From positions 1-64,000 of the forward strand of contig CAJTER010000016.1 of assembly GCA_910575405.1 (NCBI GenBank): a stretch of DNA of 64,000 nucleotides, read 5' to 3'. A program made the position numbers and the translations under genes. The notes under the pieces are model-generated. The model saw nothing but the letters and a program-made list of their open reading frames with translations, was not told the origin of the DNA and ran no database searches. This document shows, piece after piece, positions 52,373 to 62,583 of the stretch. Source of the stretch: Clostridia bacterium (GTDB lineage: Bacteria; Bacillota; Clostridia; Peptostreptococcales; Anaerovoracaceae). The first letter of the stretch is position 1. The number at the start of each line of letters is the position of its first letter.

Positions 52373-54094
52373 TTACACCAGCTCCGTCAGCTTGAGTGTG
52401 TCGATCATTGGAAGGGGCGGCTGACAGAAGGTTTCTGTCTTGATGTCAATCACAACGGTCTGTTCTTTTACTGCCTCAAAGGCTTCCTCAAGAACCGGCT
52501 TGATGTCGTCTACCGTGCGAATGGTCAGGCCCTTTAATCCGCAGGATTCCGCTATTTTGGCGTAATCTACGGTTTCAATCCATACAGCGTTGGTCACATC
52601 TCCGAATTTGAATTTTTCCGCATAATACTGGTAGCCCAAAACCTTGTTGTTGATTACGGCTGCAATCACATTAATGCCTTCTCGCTTGCAGGTTTCCAGC
52701 TCGCTCCATGTATGTGCGAATCCACCGTCACCCGACAGGCTGAATACGGTTTTTGCCGGACTTGCCAACTTGCAGCCCATGGCCATTGGAAATCCCCAGC
52801 CCAGTCCTGCAAGACCTCTTGGGAAGTAAAACTCTCTCTCCCCTTTTGCTGTTATATAGTTGGCATTCCAGATGGATGAAAAGCTGGCGTCCGCTACGAT
52901 CATGCAGTTGTCTGCCGCCTGTTTTTCCACTTCATCCATAAACCGCTCAATACGGATGGGAGAAACGGTCGAGGTCATGACATCTTCAATTTCCTCTCTG
53001 TGCTTTTTCCTTCCCTCTGCAATCTCTTCTGCCACAGAAGCTTCTTTGCTTTTTCTTTTGGCAGCATCTCCTTTTTTCATTTCACTTATGAGCGCCTGCA
53101 GCGTCAGCTTTGCATCTCCAAGGAGCCGGATCGCTTCATAGTTTCTGCCAATTTCCATTGGATCAATATCAATGTGAATGTAGGTCGCATCTTCCGGAAG
53201 CAGGGTCCAGCTGTCCGTTCCATTCTGGTTGGTTCTGTTTCCAACCAGCAGGATTACATCGGATTTTTGAACCAAAGGCTTGAGAAATTTTGTGGCGCTT
53301 CTATGTCCCATGTAGTATCCAATTACTCCCACTGTGAGCGGATCTGTTTCGTCTACGCTGCCTTTTCCCATGGTCGTTGTCGCCACTGGAAGGGAAAAGG
53401 TTTTCTGAAGCTCTCTCAATTCTTCGGTTGCCTGTGAGGAGAAAACGCCCCCGCCCGCATAAACAAGTGGATGTTCCGCTTTTAACAGCAGCTCTGCCGC
53501 CTCTTTTACAAGACTTTTTTCTGGCACCTGCCTGTCTAATGGGTAATGTCCCAGGGACGCTTTTCTGTTGGATAGAACTGGCCTTTTGGTCTTGTCATTA
53601 AAAATATCCTGGGGGCAAAGAAGGACTGCCGGTCCCGGTTTTCCGGAAGCTGCTGCTGTAAATGCCATATCCACGTAGTCTTCAATGCGGTCTGCCGAAT
53701 AAATCTTTTTAATCCATTTTGCACAGCCCTCAAAGAGTTTTTCATGATCTAATTCCTGAAAAGCATTTTTTTCCGCATCATGAAGGGGAACCTCCTGTAC
53801 AATGGCCACCACTGGGTGTCCTGCCTTGTAGTCCTCAGCAAGACCCGGAACCAGAAGCGTTGCCGCCGGGCCGTTTTGTGCAGCTACACAAGGAATCTTA
53901 CCTGACGCCATTGCGTATGCCTGCGCCATGTACGTTCCTGTGTTTTCCTGTCTAAATCCTATTTGCCGAATTCCAAGCGCCATAGATGCCAGCATAATTT
54001 TGGTCGGATTGCTCTGCCCAAAGATGTATTCAACGCCATTTCTCTTCAGCGCGCCTGCAAAACGTTCTGCGTTTGTCAGTTCTTTTGATTGCAT
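52373..54094 (-). CDS. ThDP-dependent enzyme of the acetolactate synthase/oxo-acid decarboxylase superfamily
   Basis: This 573-aa ThDP enzyme shows the PP-domain Glu in GFRQENTGTYMAQAYAMASG, the GDGGFAHTWSELETCKREGI with downstream NN cofactor motif, and a central nucleotide-binding-fold domain (GYYMGHRSATKFLKPLVQK). It differs from ilvB in this window, so biosynthetic acetolactate synthesis is unlikely. It may be a decarboxylase or carboligase acting on the keto acid made by the class III aminotransferases. The gene has a sigma-54 promoter match at 54167 and is followed by the ALDH. Confidence 0.82.
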   Translation of the reverse strand: MQSKELTNAERFAGALKRNGVEYIFGQSNPTKIMLASMALGIRQIGFRQENTGTYMAQAYAMASGKIPCVAAQNGPAATLLVPGLAEDYKAGHPVVAIVQEVPLHDAEKNAFQELDHEKLFEGCAKWIKKIYSADRIEDYVDMAFTAAASGKPGPAVLLCPQDIFNDKTKRPVLSNRKASLGHYPLDRQVPEKSLVKEAAELLLKAEHPLVYAGGGVFSSQATEELRELQKTFSLPVATTTMGKGSVDETDPLTVGVIGYYMGHRSATKFLKPLVQKSDVILLVGNRTNQNGTDSWTLLPEDATYIHIDIDPMEIGRNYEAIRLLGDAKLTLQALISEMKKGDAAKRKSKEASVAEEIAEGRKKHREEIEDVMTSTVSPIRIERFMDEVEKQAADNCMIVADASFSSIWNANYITAKGEREFYFPRGLAGLGWGFPMAMGCKLASPAKTVFSLSGDGGFAHTWSELETCKREGINVIAAVINNKVLGYQYYAEKFKFGDVTNAVWIETVDYAKIAESCGLKGLTIRTVDDIKPVLEEAFEAVKEQTVVIDIKTETFCQPPLPMIDTLKLTELV

Positions 54095-54166
54095 TTCCTC
54101 TTGATCTCCTTACATCGTTTTTTGTCTGTCGAAAGTAGCTCTGACTTTCCTTTGTCCTTTTATATT

Positions 54167-54182
54167 GCAACCATGATACCAA
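54167..54182 (-). promoter_or_regulatory. Sigma-54 (-24/-12) promoter of the ThDP-ALDH operon
   Basis: The minus strand reads TTGGTATCATGGTTGC, with GG and GC 12 bases apart, about 70 bases upstream of the ThDP enzyme start. Confidence 0.75.
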
Positions 54183-54295
54183 CTTGAAAAAATCGCCCCA
54201 CTTTCTGCGTTTTTTTCATCTCAAAATCCAAAGATTCTTGAAATTCCAGTTGTTTTCGGTTTTCAGTTTTTTTGTTTCATTTTTTCAAGCAAAAG

Positions 54296-54327
54296 AAAAG
54301 TCTCCCTGCTGCCAGTGGAGACTTTTT
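54296..54327. terminator. Bidirectional terminator
   Basis: AAAAGTCTCC (54296-54305) pairs with GGAGACTTTTT (54317-54327); both strands give T runs. Confidence 0.7.
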
Positions 54328-54475
54328 AATAATCTTGATTTATTTGTCTTTTTATGATTGTTTTAGGTCTATTTTGTTCTCAACTCCTTTCTTTGATTCA
54401 AAAACGGCTTGGAAAAGGATCCATTTTTTCAGCAAAGCAGGCAAAAGGCTTTCCCCTTTCCTTCTCGCCGGGTAA

Positions 54476-54512
54476 AAAAGAGACAGGCTTCACAATCTCC
54501 TGTCTCTTTTCT
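54476..54512 (-). terminator. Terminator of the flavodoxin-type gene
   Basis: On the minus strand GAGACAGG pairs with CCTGTCTC (54480-54506) around an 11-base loop, followed by six T. It is 25 bases after the gene stop. Confidence 0.8.
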
Positions 54513-54530
54513 TCTCAATTTTCTATAAGC

Positions 54531-55079
54531 CTAGAAGGTTCTCCCTATCTCTTCAAGCTCATCCAGATACTTTTGCTGTATATCCCCTTTATGGAAAACT
54601 CCGTTCACATGATAGCAACCGCGGTTTTCCCAGCCCCGATCTCGGGCAATCAAATCATGGGTATTGATAATGGCATCATACTTGTAATCATCTTTCCCTG
54701 CGCCACAGGCAATCAGATAGGCCTCTTTAATGGGCTGCGGTCTTTTGGCCACCATGAGAGAATAGTATTTGTCAAGAGCCGCCTTAACCTGCGCGGTATA
54801 AGTATACCAGTAAAGCGGCGTTACGACCACAAGGGCATCCGCCCATTCATAGTAAGGAGCCAGCTCGTTAAATACATCATCGTGGGAGCAGGCCTTCTTT
54901 TCGCCCAGCTTGTAGCAGGTTTCGCAGAAAATGCAGCCCTTTATGGCTTTAAAGCCTGCATCATAGCGCACCACCTGGTGGCCTGCGGCCTGTGCACCTC
55001 TGACAAAAGCATCTGCCATTTGTTCACTGTTGCCGCCGTGTCTTGTGCCTCCTGTAAGAACTAAAATTTTTTTGCTCAT
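54531..55079 (-). CDS. NADPH-dependent FMN reductase/flavodoxin-like protein
   Basis: This 182-aa flavoprotein starts MSKKILVLTGGTRHGGNSEQ, the FMN phosphate loop, and carries the IKGCIFCETCYKLGEKKACS Cys segment seen in NAD(P)H-dependent iron-sulfur flavoprotein-like reductases. VVVTPLYWYTYTAQVKAALD is the FMN-ring contact. It reduces FMN or quinone-like substrates. It converges with nothing directly and ends in a strong terminator. Confidence 0.85.
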   Translation of the reverse strand: MSKKILVLTGGTRHGGNSEQMADAFVRGAQAAGHQVVRYDAGFKAIKGCIFCETCYKLGEKKACSHDDVFNELAPYYEWADALVVVTPLYWYTYTAQVKAALDKYYSLMVAKRPQPIKEAYLIACGAGKDDYKYDAIINTHDLIARDRGWENRGCYHVNGVFHKGDIQQKYLDELEEIGRTF

Positions 55080-55144
55080 TTTTACATTCTTCCTTTCTGT
55101 CGTAATATCGTTAACACCGTTATCATAATACAGCTGCTTTTGTT

Positions 55145-57064
55145 TTACAAGAAATTTCTGAAATCCAGGGGAATATGGAGCTGTGATTCCACCTTGTCAT
55201 ATTTGATCAGTCTGGCCACTCCCTTCCTGCAAAATACGGAATCCGCAGGCTGCTCCAGATCGTTTTCCGCAATATATCCCTTTGCCGCAATTACTTCCTG
55301 CTCATTATGACAAAACCGCCAGTCGCTTTTTAAAATGGCAATCGAACCTTTTCCATGAGTAGCTGAAGCAAATTCCGTAACATAATTCAGCATTTCAACG
55401 ACAGGAATCCACGCCGTAATGACTGTATGCCCTTCCCAGTTTGTCTGCGCCTCCAGCTCTCCTCCCATCTGTGCAATGCGGTTGATTACAGCGCCCGCCA
55501 GTCCGGTATCCACGGTAAAGCGCGCATTATGCACTGGTTCCAGGAGCCGGCTTCTGCTTTTCATCAGGCCCTGCCGTATTGCGCGATAGGTCGCCTGGCG
55601 AAAGTCTCCGCCGGATGTATGAAGATAATGCTCCCTTCCCGCAACCAGCACAATTTTTACATCCGTCAGCTCGCTTCCCGTCAACACGCCTGCATGCTTT
55701 CTCTCAAAAACATGTGTTTTTACAAGGTTCTGCCACCGCTGTCCAAAGGAATCCAGAGGGCATTCCGATGCAAAGGATATGCCGCTTCCGCTGGGCTGGG
55801 GCTCCAACCGCAAATGCACCTCCGAGTAGTGCTTTAGGGGTTCGTAATGTCCATATCCCATTACCGGCTCTGTAATGGTTTCTTTGTAAATAACCTGAGG
55901 CTGCTCAAAGGCCACGTCAAAGTCAAAGCGGTCTTTTATGATTTCCGGCAGCACGTCCAGCTGAACGGTTCCGTTGATATGAACGACAATCTGTTCTCCT
56001 TTGCAGCTCACTTTGAGGGACGGGTTTTCTTCACCCATCCTTTTTACGGCGGAAAACAGTTCCTGAAGATGGGTTTCATCTTTTTGTACCAGCCTGCTTG
56101 TCAGCACCGGCTCGGTCCTGGAAATCCCCGGATCCACCGCATTTCCCACAGCGCTGCCCCATGTAAGCTCTGCAACTCCGGAAACTGTACAGACATCTCC
56201 GGCAGAGGCTTCCCTGATGTTGACCGACTTTCCGCCCTGGAAGCTCCGCAATTCTCCTACTTTGCAAAACCGCCCTTCTCCCAGAGGGATCTCAATTCTC
56301 GAATGCAGCCTGCCAGATGTAACCTTGATATCCGTCCACCTTACGCCTTTTTTGTCATAGCGAACCTTCCATACAATACCGCCAAAATCCCCGCTGCTAT
56401 CATACTCCCTTTGGCAGAGAAAGGCCAACAAATCCAAAAGCTCCTCTACGCCTTCATCCTTCAGAGCCGCGCCCCAGAGGACCGGAAACAGTCTCCGCTT
56501 GCTCACCGTCCTTTGGGAAGCTTTTTTATAATCTTCTGCCGCAGCTTTATCGGACAGATACAATTCCAGGAATTCCTCATCTCTCTCTGCCACAGCCTCT
56601 TCCGAGAGGATCTCACAGTCTGCAGAAAGCATTTTCAGTTCCTGCCTCACCCTTTCCACAGAAGCGCCTGCGCGGTCCGTTTTATTGATAAATAGGACAG
56701 TGGGAATGTTCATGTCTTTTAAATATTCCCAGATCCGTTCCGTGTAGCTCTCAATTCCTTCCACTGCGGACACCACCAGGACAGCCTTGTCCAGTATGCA
56801 CAGCGCACTCTCTATTTCCTCTGAAAAGTCTTTATGCCCTGGAGTGTCAATTAAAAAAAACTGCACATTTTTCCATGTGAAGGAAGCAAAGGCTGAGTAA
56901 ATAGTTATGCCCCGGCTTTTCTCCACGCAGTTGTAATCCATGCAAGTATTTCCGTCATCTACGCGCCCAGCCTGCCGGATGGCCCCGCTTTTATAAAGCA
57001 TCATCTCGGACAGCGTGGTTTTTCCCGCATCAACATGGGCAAAAATTCCAATCGTCTCTTTCAT
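55145..57064 (-). CDS. TetM/TetO-like ribosomal protection GTPase
   Basis: This 639-aa translational GTPase has the length and G motifs of tetracycline ribosomal-protection proteins: GIFAHVDAGKTTLSEMMLYK (G1), DTPGHKDF (G3) and INKTDRAG (G4), plus EF-G-like domains II-V. It belongs to a TetM-like group often present in clostridial chromosomes without known resistance, so tetracycline resistance cannot be assumed. It lies beside a MATE exporter. Its start is preceded by the hairpin leader copy C, and it starts MKETIGIFAHVDAG. Confidence 0.85.
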   Translation of the reverse strand: MKETIGIFAHVDAGKTTLSEMMLYKSGAIRQAGRVDDGNTCMDYNCVEKSRGITIYSAFASFTWKNVQFFLIDTPGHKDFSEEIESALCILDKAVLVVSAVEGIESYTERIWEYLKDMNIPTVLFINKTDRAGASVERVRQELKMLSADCEILSEEAVAERDEEFLELYLSDKAAAEDYKKASQRTVSKRRLFPVLWGAALKDEGVEELLDLLAFLCQREYDSSGDFGGIVWKVRYDKKGVRWTDIKVTSGRLHSRIEIPLGEGRFCKVGELRSFQGGKSVNIREASAGDVCTVSGVAELTWGSAVGNAVDPGISRTEPVLTSRLVQKDETHLQELFSAVKRMGEENPSLKVSCKGEQIVVHINGTVQLDVLPEIIKDRFDFDVAFEQPQVIYKETITEPVMGYGHYEPLKHYSEVHLRLEPQPSGSGISFASECPLDSFGQRWQNLVKTHVFERKHAGVLTGSELTDVKIVLVAGREHYLHTSGGDFRQATYRAIRQGLMKSRSRLLEPVHNARFTVDTGLAGAVINRIAQMGGELEAQTNWEGHTVITAWIPVVEMLNYVTEFASATHGKGSIAILKSDWRFCHNEQEVIAAKGYIAENDLEQPADSVFCRKGVARLIKYDKVESQLHIPLDFRNFL

Positions 57065-57079
57065 TCTTTCCTCGTTCCT

Positions 57080-57096
57080 GACGCGCCCTCCGCGTC
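57080..57096 (-). repeat. Hairpin leader, copy C (upstream of the TetM-like gene)
   Basis: GACGCG (57080-57085) pairs with CGCGTC (57091-57096) around a 5-base loop, 16 bases before the TetM-like start; the flank CAGATTTG follows, as in copy A, and TCAGAC/GTCTGA forms a second stem. Confidence 0.6.
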
Positions 57097-57156
57097 ATTC
57101 AGACAGATTTGGAAGTCTGAGATCAAACTTCCATTCCCTCCATTTCCACAAACAAA

Positions 57157-58518
57157 CTACACCTGCCCACGCTTCCGGCACACGTGGTGATAAAATATCC
57201 GAAAACAGATAACATGTGCGCAGAAGGTCAGCGCCCAAGATACTGGATAGGATACATATAAGATCTGCAAAGTGGGATACATGGCAAACACGGTAAAGAT
57301 CCACATAACCCGAAATACACACGCCCCAATAAGCGAAACAACAAGCGGCACTGCAGAATACCCGATCCCCCGCATAGCGCCCGCCATAACGTCATTCATT
57401 CCGCACAGGCAGTACAGAGGAAAGACCACCAGAATCCGCACTGCGCCTGCTGCAATAACAGGGGCTTCGCTGGAATACAGACCGATCACTGAATCGCGAA
57501 ACAGGATTGCCAAAACGGACAGACCCAGGCCCACAGTCAAGGCCGACAGCAGGCAGGTGAGCAGGATCCGTTTTATTCTGGCGTAATTACCTGCACCGTA
57601 ATTCTGGCTGATAAAGGTTCCCGATGCCTGGTAAAACCCATACATTGCGTGGTATAGGAAGCCCTCAATGTTAATTACCGCAGTATTTCCTGTTACAACC
57701 TCTGAGCCGAATGAGTTTACCGCATCCTGCACAATGACGTGGGAAACGGAAAAAGCCACACCCTGAAGCCCGGCAGGCAGGCCGACTTTTATAATCTCAA
57801 AGGCCTTGTCTCTCGTAATCCGCAGATTTCGTATCCGCAGCCTGATGGCAGTCCTTTTGCGACACAGATGCAGGAGCATCATAAACGCCGAGACTCCATT
57901 GGAAATTACAGTCGCTAGTGCAACACCCATAACCTCCAGATGAAAAACCAGAACAAAGGTCAGATTAAGTATGACATTCAGCCCACCGGCAACTGCCAGA
58001 CAGAGCAGCGGCCATTTGGTATCGCCCTCCGCATTCACAATAGCCCTGGCGAAATTAAAAATCAAAATCAGAGGAAATCCCAGAGCATACACTCTCAAAT
58101 ATACGACTGCATCCTGGAAAATATTTGATGGTGTATCCAGCAGCCTCAGGGCGCTGCCAGCCACCAGAATTCCAAACACAGCCAGAAATATGCCGCAGAG
58201 CAGGCATATGGCCATAGAGCAGTGCACCGTTTCTTCGACATCCCTTTCACTTTGCGCACCGCAGTACCGGGCGGTCACAATATTGGCGCCAAGAGAGAGG
58301 CCGATAAACAAATTGAGTATCAGGTTGATGAGGGATATATTGGCCCCCACTGCTGCCAGCGCATTGCTGCCGACAAAATTTCCCACCACAGCCATGTCTA
58401 CCGCGTTAAACAAAATCTGCAGAAAATTTCCGGCAACGATGGGAACAGCAAATTTCAGAATACTTGTAAAAATAGGGCCGTTACACATGTTGATTACGCC
58501 CATTTCCCTGTTTTTCAA
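57157..58518 (-). CDS. MATE family efflux transporter
   Basis: This 453-aa MATE protein has twelve membrane segments with LQILFNAVDMAVVGNFVGSN, IVNAEGDTKWPLL and YGFYQASGTFISQNYGAGNY motifs. It exports cationic drugs, dyes or metabolites against Na+ or H+. The start is a TTG at 58518 with AAGGGGTGATAAC upstream; a later ATG at 58503 is possible. It is 92 bases upstream of the TetM-like gene and transcribed in the same direction. Confidence 0.88.
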   Translation of the reverse strand: MKNREMGVINMCNGPIFTSILKFAVPIVAGNFLQILFNAVDMAVVGNFVGSNALAAVGANISLINLILNLFIGLSLGANIVTARYCGAQSERDVEETVHCSMAICLLCGIFLAVFGILVAGSALRLLDTPSNIFQDAVVYLRVYALGFPLILIFNFARAIVNAEGDTKWPLLCLAVAGGLNVILNLTFVLVFHLEVMGVALATVISNGVSAFMMLLHLCRKRTAIRLRIRNLRITRDKAFEIIKVGLPAGLQGVAFSVSHVIVQDAVNSFGSEVVTGNTAVINIEGFLYHAMYGFYQASGTFISQNYGAGNYARIKRILLTCLLSALTVGLGLSVLAILFRDSVIGLYSSEAPVIAAGAVRILVVFPLYCLCGMNDVMAGAMRGIGYSAVPLVVSLIGACVFRVMWIFTVFAMYPTLQILYVSYPVSWALTFCAHVICFRIFYHHVCRKRGQV

Positions 58519-59041
58519 TGTTATCACCCCTTTTGTTCTTGCATTTAACAAGGATACTTTTGTACTTTCTGCTTCTGAATTTGATAAACGTTTCTTAGAT
58601 TAGCAGGATGTTTTTATTTTGTCAAATGAAAATATTTTTCATCCCGCATCCAAATGCAAGGATTGCCTCTTCCTTTTTCAACACCTTAACTTGTATATTT
58701 ATTCATTTCCGTGAGTTCATTCTAGTTTTTTAGATTCAAAGTTTCAGATACTTATTCTGCGCTGTTCCTTCATTTACAATTATAATTTTGCGGAAAGTTC
58801 TGCTCAGATACTTTTCGGTTTTTTTGCTTATCAGAAGCCGGGCGTTTTGAATAAAATGCTCTAAACTCGTTTAAAACATCCTCTATTTGCGAGCCTAAGT
58901 AGTAAATTTCAGTTGTTTTTTCAGAAAATATTTATAAAAATTTTGTGAGTACATAGAAGGAAAATGCATGCAGGTGGAAATATTTTGGGCCTGGTAGGGG
59001 GAAAATTTTGCTTTTCAGGTTTGTTGCCGTATGTCAAAGTT

Positions 59042-59079
59042 CAGAATAATTATATTCATTCATATATAATTATTCTGAT
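59042..59079. repeat. 15-bp perfect inverted repeat
   Basis: TCAGAATAATTATAT (59042-59056) pairs perfectly with ATATAATTATTCTGA (59065-59079), with an 8-base loop. The long AT-rich palindrome is more than 500 bases upstream of the MATE gene and has no T-tract. Confidence 0.6.
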
Positions 59080-59198
59080 CCTAAAAGACTTCCCGATGCA
59101 CCTTTAAAACAGCAGAAGCTTTAAACGAATATAACTATATTTGTAAAGAGTGTTTATAAAATGCTCTTTGGATGGAAACGGTATATGCCTTATGATCG

Positions 59199-59240
59199 AA
59201 AAATGTGCATAATCGAATTTGCCGATCATGCACATTTTTT
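59199..59240 (-). terminator. Terminator of the ilv operon
   Basis: On the minus strand AAAAAATGTGCAT pairs with ATGCACATTTTT (59199-59240) around an inner ATCG/CGAT stem, followed by T-rich sequence. It lies about 35 bases after the ilvD stop. Confidence 0.8.
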
Positions 59241-59273
59241 GAAATTTATTCTGTCCGCCCTAAGGATGCCGGT

Positions 59274-60938
59274 CTATTCCATAACCGCGCCTTTATCGGC
59301 TGAGGTTACGTTTCTCTGGTATCTGGCCAGCCAGCCGGATTTCGCGCCGAAGTCCGGTGCTTTGTAGGCGGCTTTTCTCTTTTCCAGTTCTTCATCCGTC
59401 AGCTTTACGCCTATTTTGGAGGCCGGGATGTCGATTTCAATGATGTCGCCTTCTTCTATGTAGGCGATATTCCCGCCTGCTGCTGCTTCCGGGGCTACGT
59501 GGCCGATGGAGGCTCCTCTGCTGGCTCCGCTGAATCTGCCGTCTGTGATGAGGGCTACCGTTTTGTCCAGCTTCATGCCTGCCAGGGCGCTGGTGGGGTT
59601 GAGCATTTCCCGCATTCCCGGGCCGCCTTTAGGGCCTTCGTAGCGGATGACGACTACATCCCCGTCCTTGATTTTTCCGCCGTAAATGGCTTCGATGGCT
59701 TCCTCTTCGCTGTTAAAGACTCTGGCCGGGCCGGAGTGAGACAGCATTTCGGGGGCAACGGCGCTTCTCTTTACAACGCATCCGTTTTGAGCGATGTTTC
59801 CCCAGAGGATCGCGATTCCGCCTGTTTCGCTGTAGGGCTCTTCTACTGGGCGGATGATGCTGTGATCCTTTACAGCCGCGCCCTCCATATTTTCACCTAC
59901 GGTTTTTCCGGTAGCTGTGATCAGGCTCTTGTCAATGAGACCTTTTTTGTCCAGCTCGCTGAATACAGCCATGAGCCCGCCTGCCCGGTTCAGATCGTGC
60001 ATGTGAGTTCCTCCTGCCGGCGCCAGATGGCACAGGTTGGGAACTTTGCCGCTGAATTCGTTGAAAATTTCCAGATTCAGCTCAATGCCCGCTTCATTGG
60101 CAATAGCCAGCAGGTGAAGGACGCTGTTGGAGGAACAGCCCAGAGCCATATCGCAGGCCAGAGCATTACGGATGGATTTTTCGTTGATAATATCCCTTGC
60201 CGTAATATCCTTTTCTACCAGATTCATGATTGCCATGCCCGCGTGCTTTGCCAGACGGATTCTGCCGCTTTCCACTGCCGGAATGGTTCCGTTCCCCGGA
60301 AGGGCGATTCCAATGGCCTCGCAGAGACAGTTCATACTGTTTGCCGTGTACATGCCGGAGCAGGATCCGCAGCCTGGGCAGGTATTTTCCTCGAATTCCC
60401 GCAGCTTTTCATCGTCAATGAGATCGGCTTTTCTCGCCCCTACTGCCTCAAACATTTTGGAGAGGCTGGTTTCCTCATCGTTTACAAGACCCGACATCAT
60501 GGGACCGCCGGAGCATACGACTGCCGGAATATCCATTCTTACGGCTGCCATTACCATTCCAGGTACGATTTTATCGCAGTTGGGAACCAGAACGGCGCCA
60601 TCTAAGGCGTGGCCCATGATCATGGTTTCCACGCTGTCTGCAATCAGCTCCCGACTTGCCAGGCTGTACTTCATGCCAATGTGTCCCATTGCAATTCCAT
60701 CGCATACGCCAATTGCCGGAATTTCAATGGGTGTGCCGCCTGCCATGCGGACGCCTGCTTTTACGGCTTCCGCTACCTTGTCAAGGTGCATGTGGCCGGG
60801 TACGATCTCGCTTTTGGCAGAAACGACTCCGATGAGCGGACGCTCCAGCTCTTCTTTTGTATATCCCATGGCGTAAAACAGGCTGCGCATAGGCGCTTTT
60901 TCCACTCCCTGCGTTACGCTCGCGCTTCTCAGTGCCAT
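59274..60938 (-). CDS. ilvD: Dihydroxy-acid dehydratase
   Basis: This 554-aa IlvD has the Fe-S cluster Cys motifs VPNCDK and CPGCGSC and [20 protein letters not shown], and ends with [20 protein letters not shown]. It dehydrates dihydroxyisovalerate and dihydroxymethylvalerate to the keto acids for valine, leucine and isoleucine. It is the last gene of ilvB-ilvN-ilvC-ilvD, 10 bases after ilvC. Confidence 0.96.
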   Translation of the reverse strand: MALRSASVTQGVEKAPMRSLFYAMGYTKEELERPLIGVVSAKSEIVPGHMHLDKVAEAVKAGVRMAGGTPIEIPAIGVCDGIAMGHIGMKYSLASRELIADSVETMIMGHALDGAVLVPNCDKIVPGMVMAAVRMDIPAVVCSGGPMMSGLVNDEETSLSKMFEAVGARKADLIDDEKLREFEENTCPGCGSCSGMYTANSMNCLCEAIGIALPGNGTIPAVESGRIRLAKHAGMAIMNLVEKDITARDIINEKSIRNALACDMALGCSSNSVLHLLAIANEAGIELNLEIFNEFSGKVPNLCHLAPAGGTHMHDLNRAGGLMAVFSELDKKGLIDKSLITATGKTVGENMEGAAVKDHSIIRPVEEPYSETGGIAILWGNIAQNGCVVKRSAVAPEMLSHSGPARVFNSEEEAIEAIYGGKIKDGDVVVIRYEGPKGGPGMREMLNPTSALAGMKLDKTVALITDGRFSGASRGASIGHVAPEAAAGGNIAYIEEGDIIEIDIPASKIGVKLTDEELEKRKAAYKAPDFGAKSGWLARYQRNVTSADKGAVME

Positions 60939-60948
60939 AACCTTCTCC

Positions 60949-62019
<1,071 letters not shown>

Positions 62020-62054
62020 TCAGGCTTTTGCTCCCCTCCGGATCCAAATGCTGT

Positions 62055-62561
62055 CTAGCGTCCCTTTTGCTGAATGCCCCGCTCAATGCCTGTAATACCG
62101 GTTCTGCAGACTTCCGCCACATCGTAGCAGGTCACCATGTCCATAAAGCCGTCCAGCTTTTCCGGCGCCCCCGTAAGCTCCACGATCATGCTGTCCTTTG
62201 ACAGATCGATGATCTTTGCTCTGTAGATTTCGATAATCTCGCGAAGAGCTGAGCGGTCGTTTTTATCGCACTTGATTTTTACCAGCAGTAGCTCCCGGTA
62301 CAGGCTGTTTCCTGCGTCCAATGTAAAAATGTCGCGCACAACCTCCAGTTTTTCCGTCTGAGTCAGGATCTGGTGCAGCGCCTGCTCGGTTCCGTTAAAG
62401 ACAATCGTGATTCTGGAAATTTCCGCATCATTTGTGGCGGAAACAGTCAGGGAGTCGATGTTAAAGCCTCTCCTTCCGAACAGGCTCACCACTCTGCCCA
62501 GGACGCCTGCCTGGTTGTCTACTAATATACTGATTACTTCTTTTTTTAGTACCTTGTCCAT
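62055..62561 (-). CDS. ilvN: Acetolactate synthase small (regulatory) subunit
   Basis: This 168-aa regulatory subunit has an ACT domain (about 6-80: SILVDNQAGVLGRVVSLFGR, RGFNIDSLTVSATNDAEISR) and a C-terminal ALS_ss domain. It gives valine feedback to IlvB. The start at 62561 follows GGAAGGAGAAGAAC. It overlaps nothing; ilvB ends 22 bases upstream. Confidence 0.95.
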   Translation of the reverse strand: MDKVLKKEVISILVDNQAGVLGRVVSLFGRRGFNIDSLTVSATNDAEISRITIVFNGTEQALHQILTQTEKLEVVRDIFTLDAGNSLYRELLLVKIKCDKNDRSALREIIEIYRAKIIDLSKDSMIVELTGAPEKLDGFMDMVTCYDVAEVCRTGITGIERGIQQKGR

Positions 62562-62583
62562 GTTCTTCTCCTTCCTGCCCTGC

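Larger units (their letters stand above)
54095..54530. other. Gap between ThDP enzyme and flavodoxin-type gene
   Basis: About 435 AT-rich bases contain the sigma-54 promoter and two hairpin terminators. No gene is seen. Confidence 0.55.
58519..59273. other. Long AT-rich gap between MATE and ilvD
   Basis: About 755 bases without a gene. It contains the ilv operon terminator (59199-59240), a 15-bp perfect inverted repeat (59042-59079) and the upstream region of the MATE gene. Confidence 0.55.
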
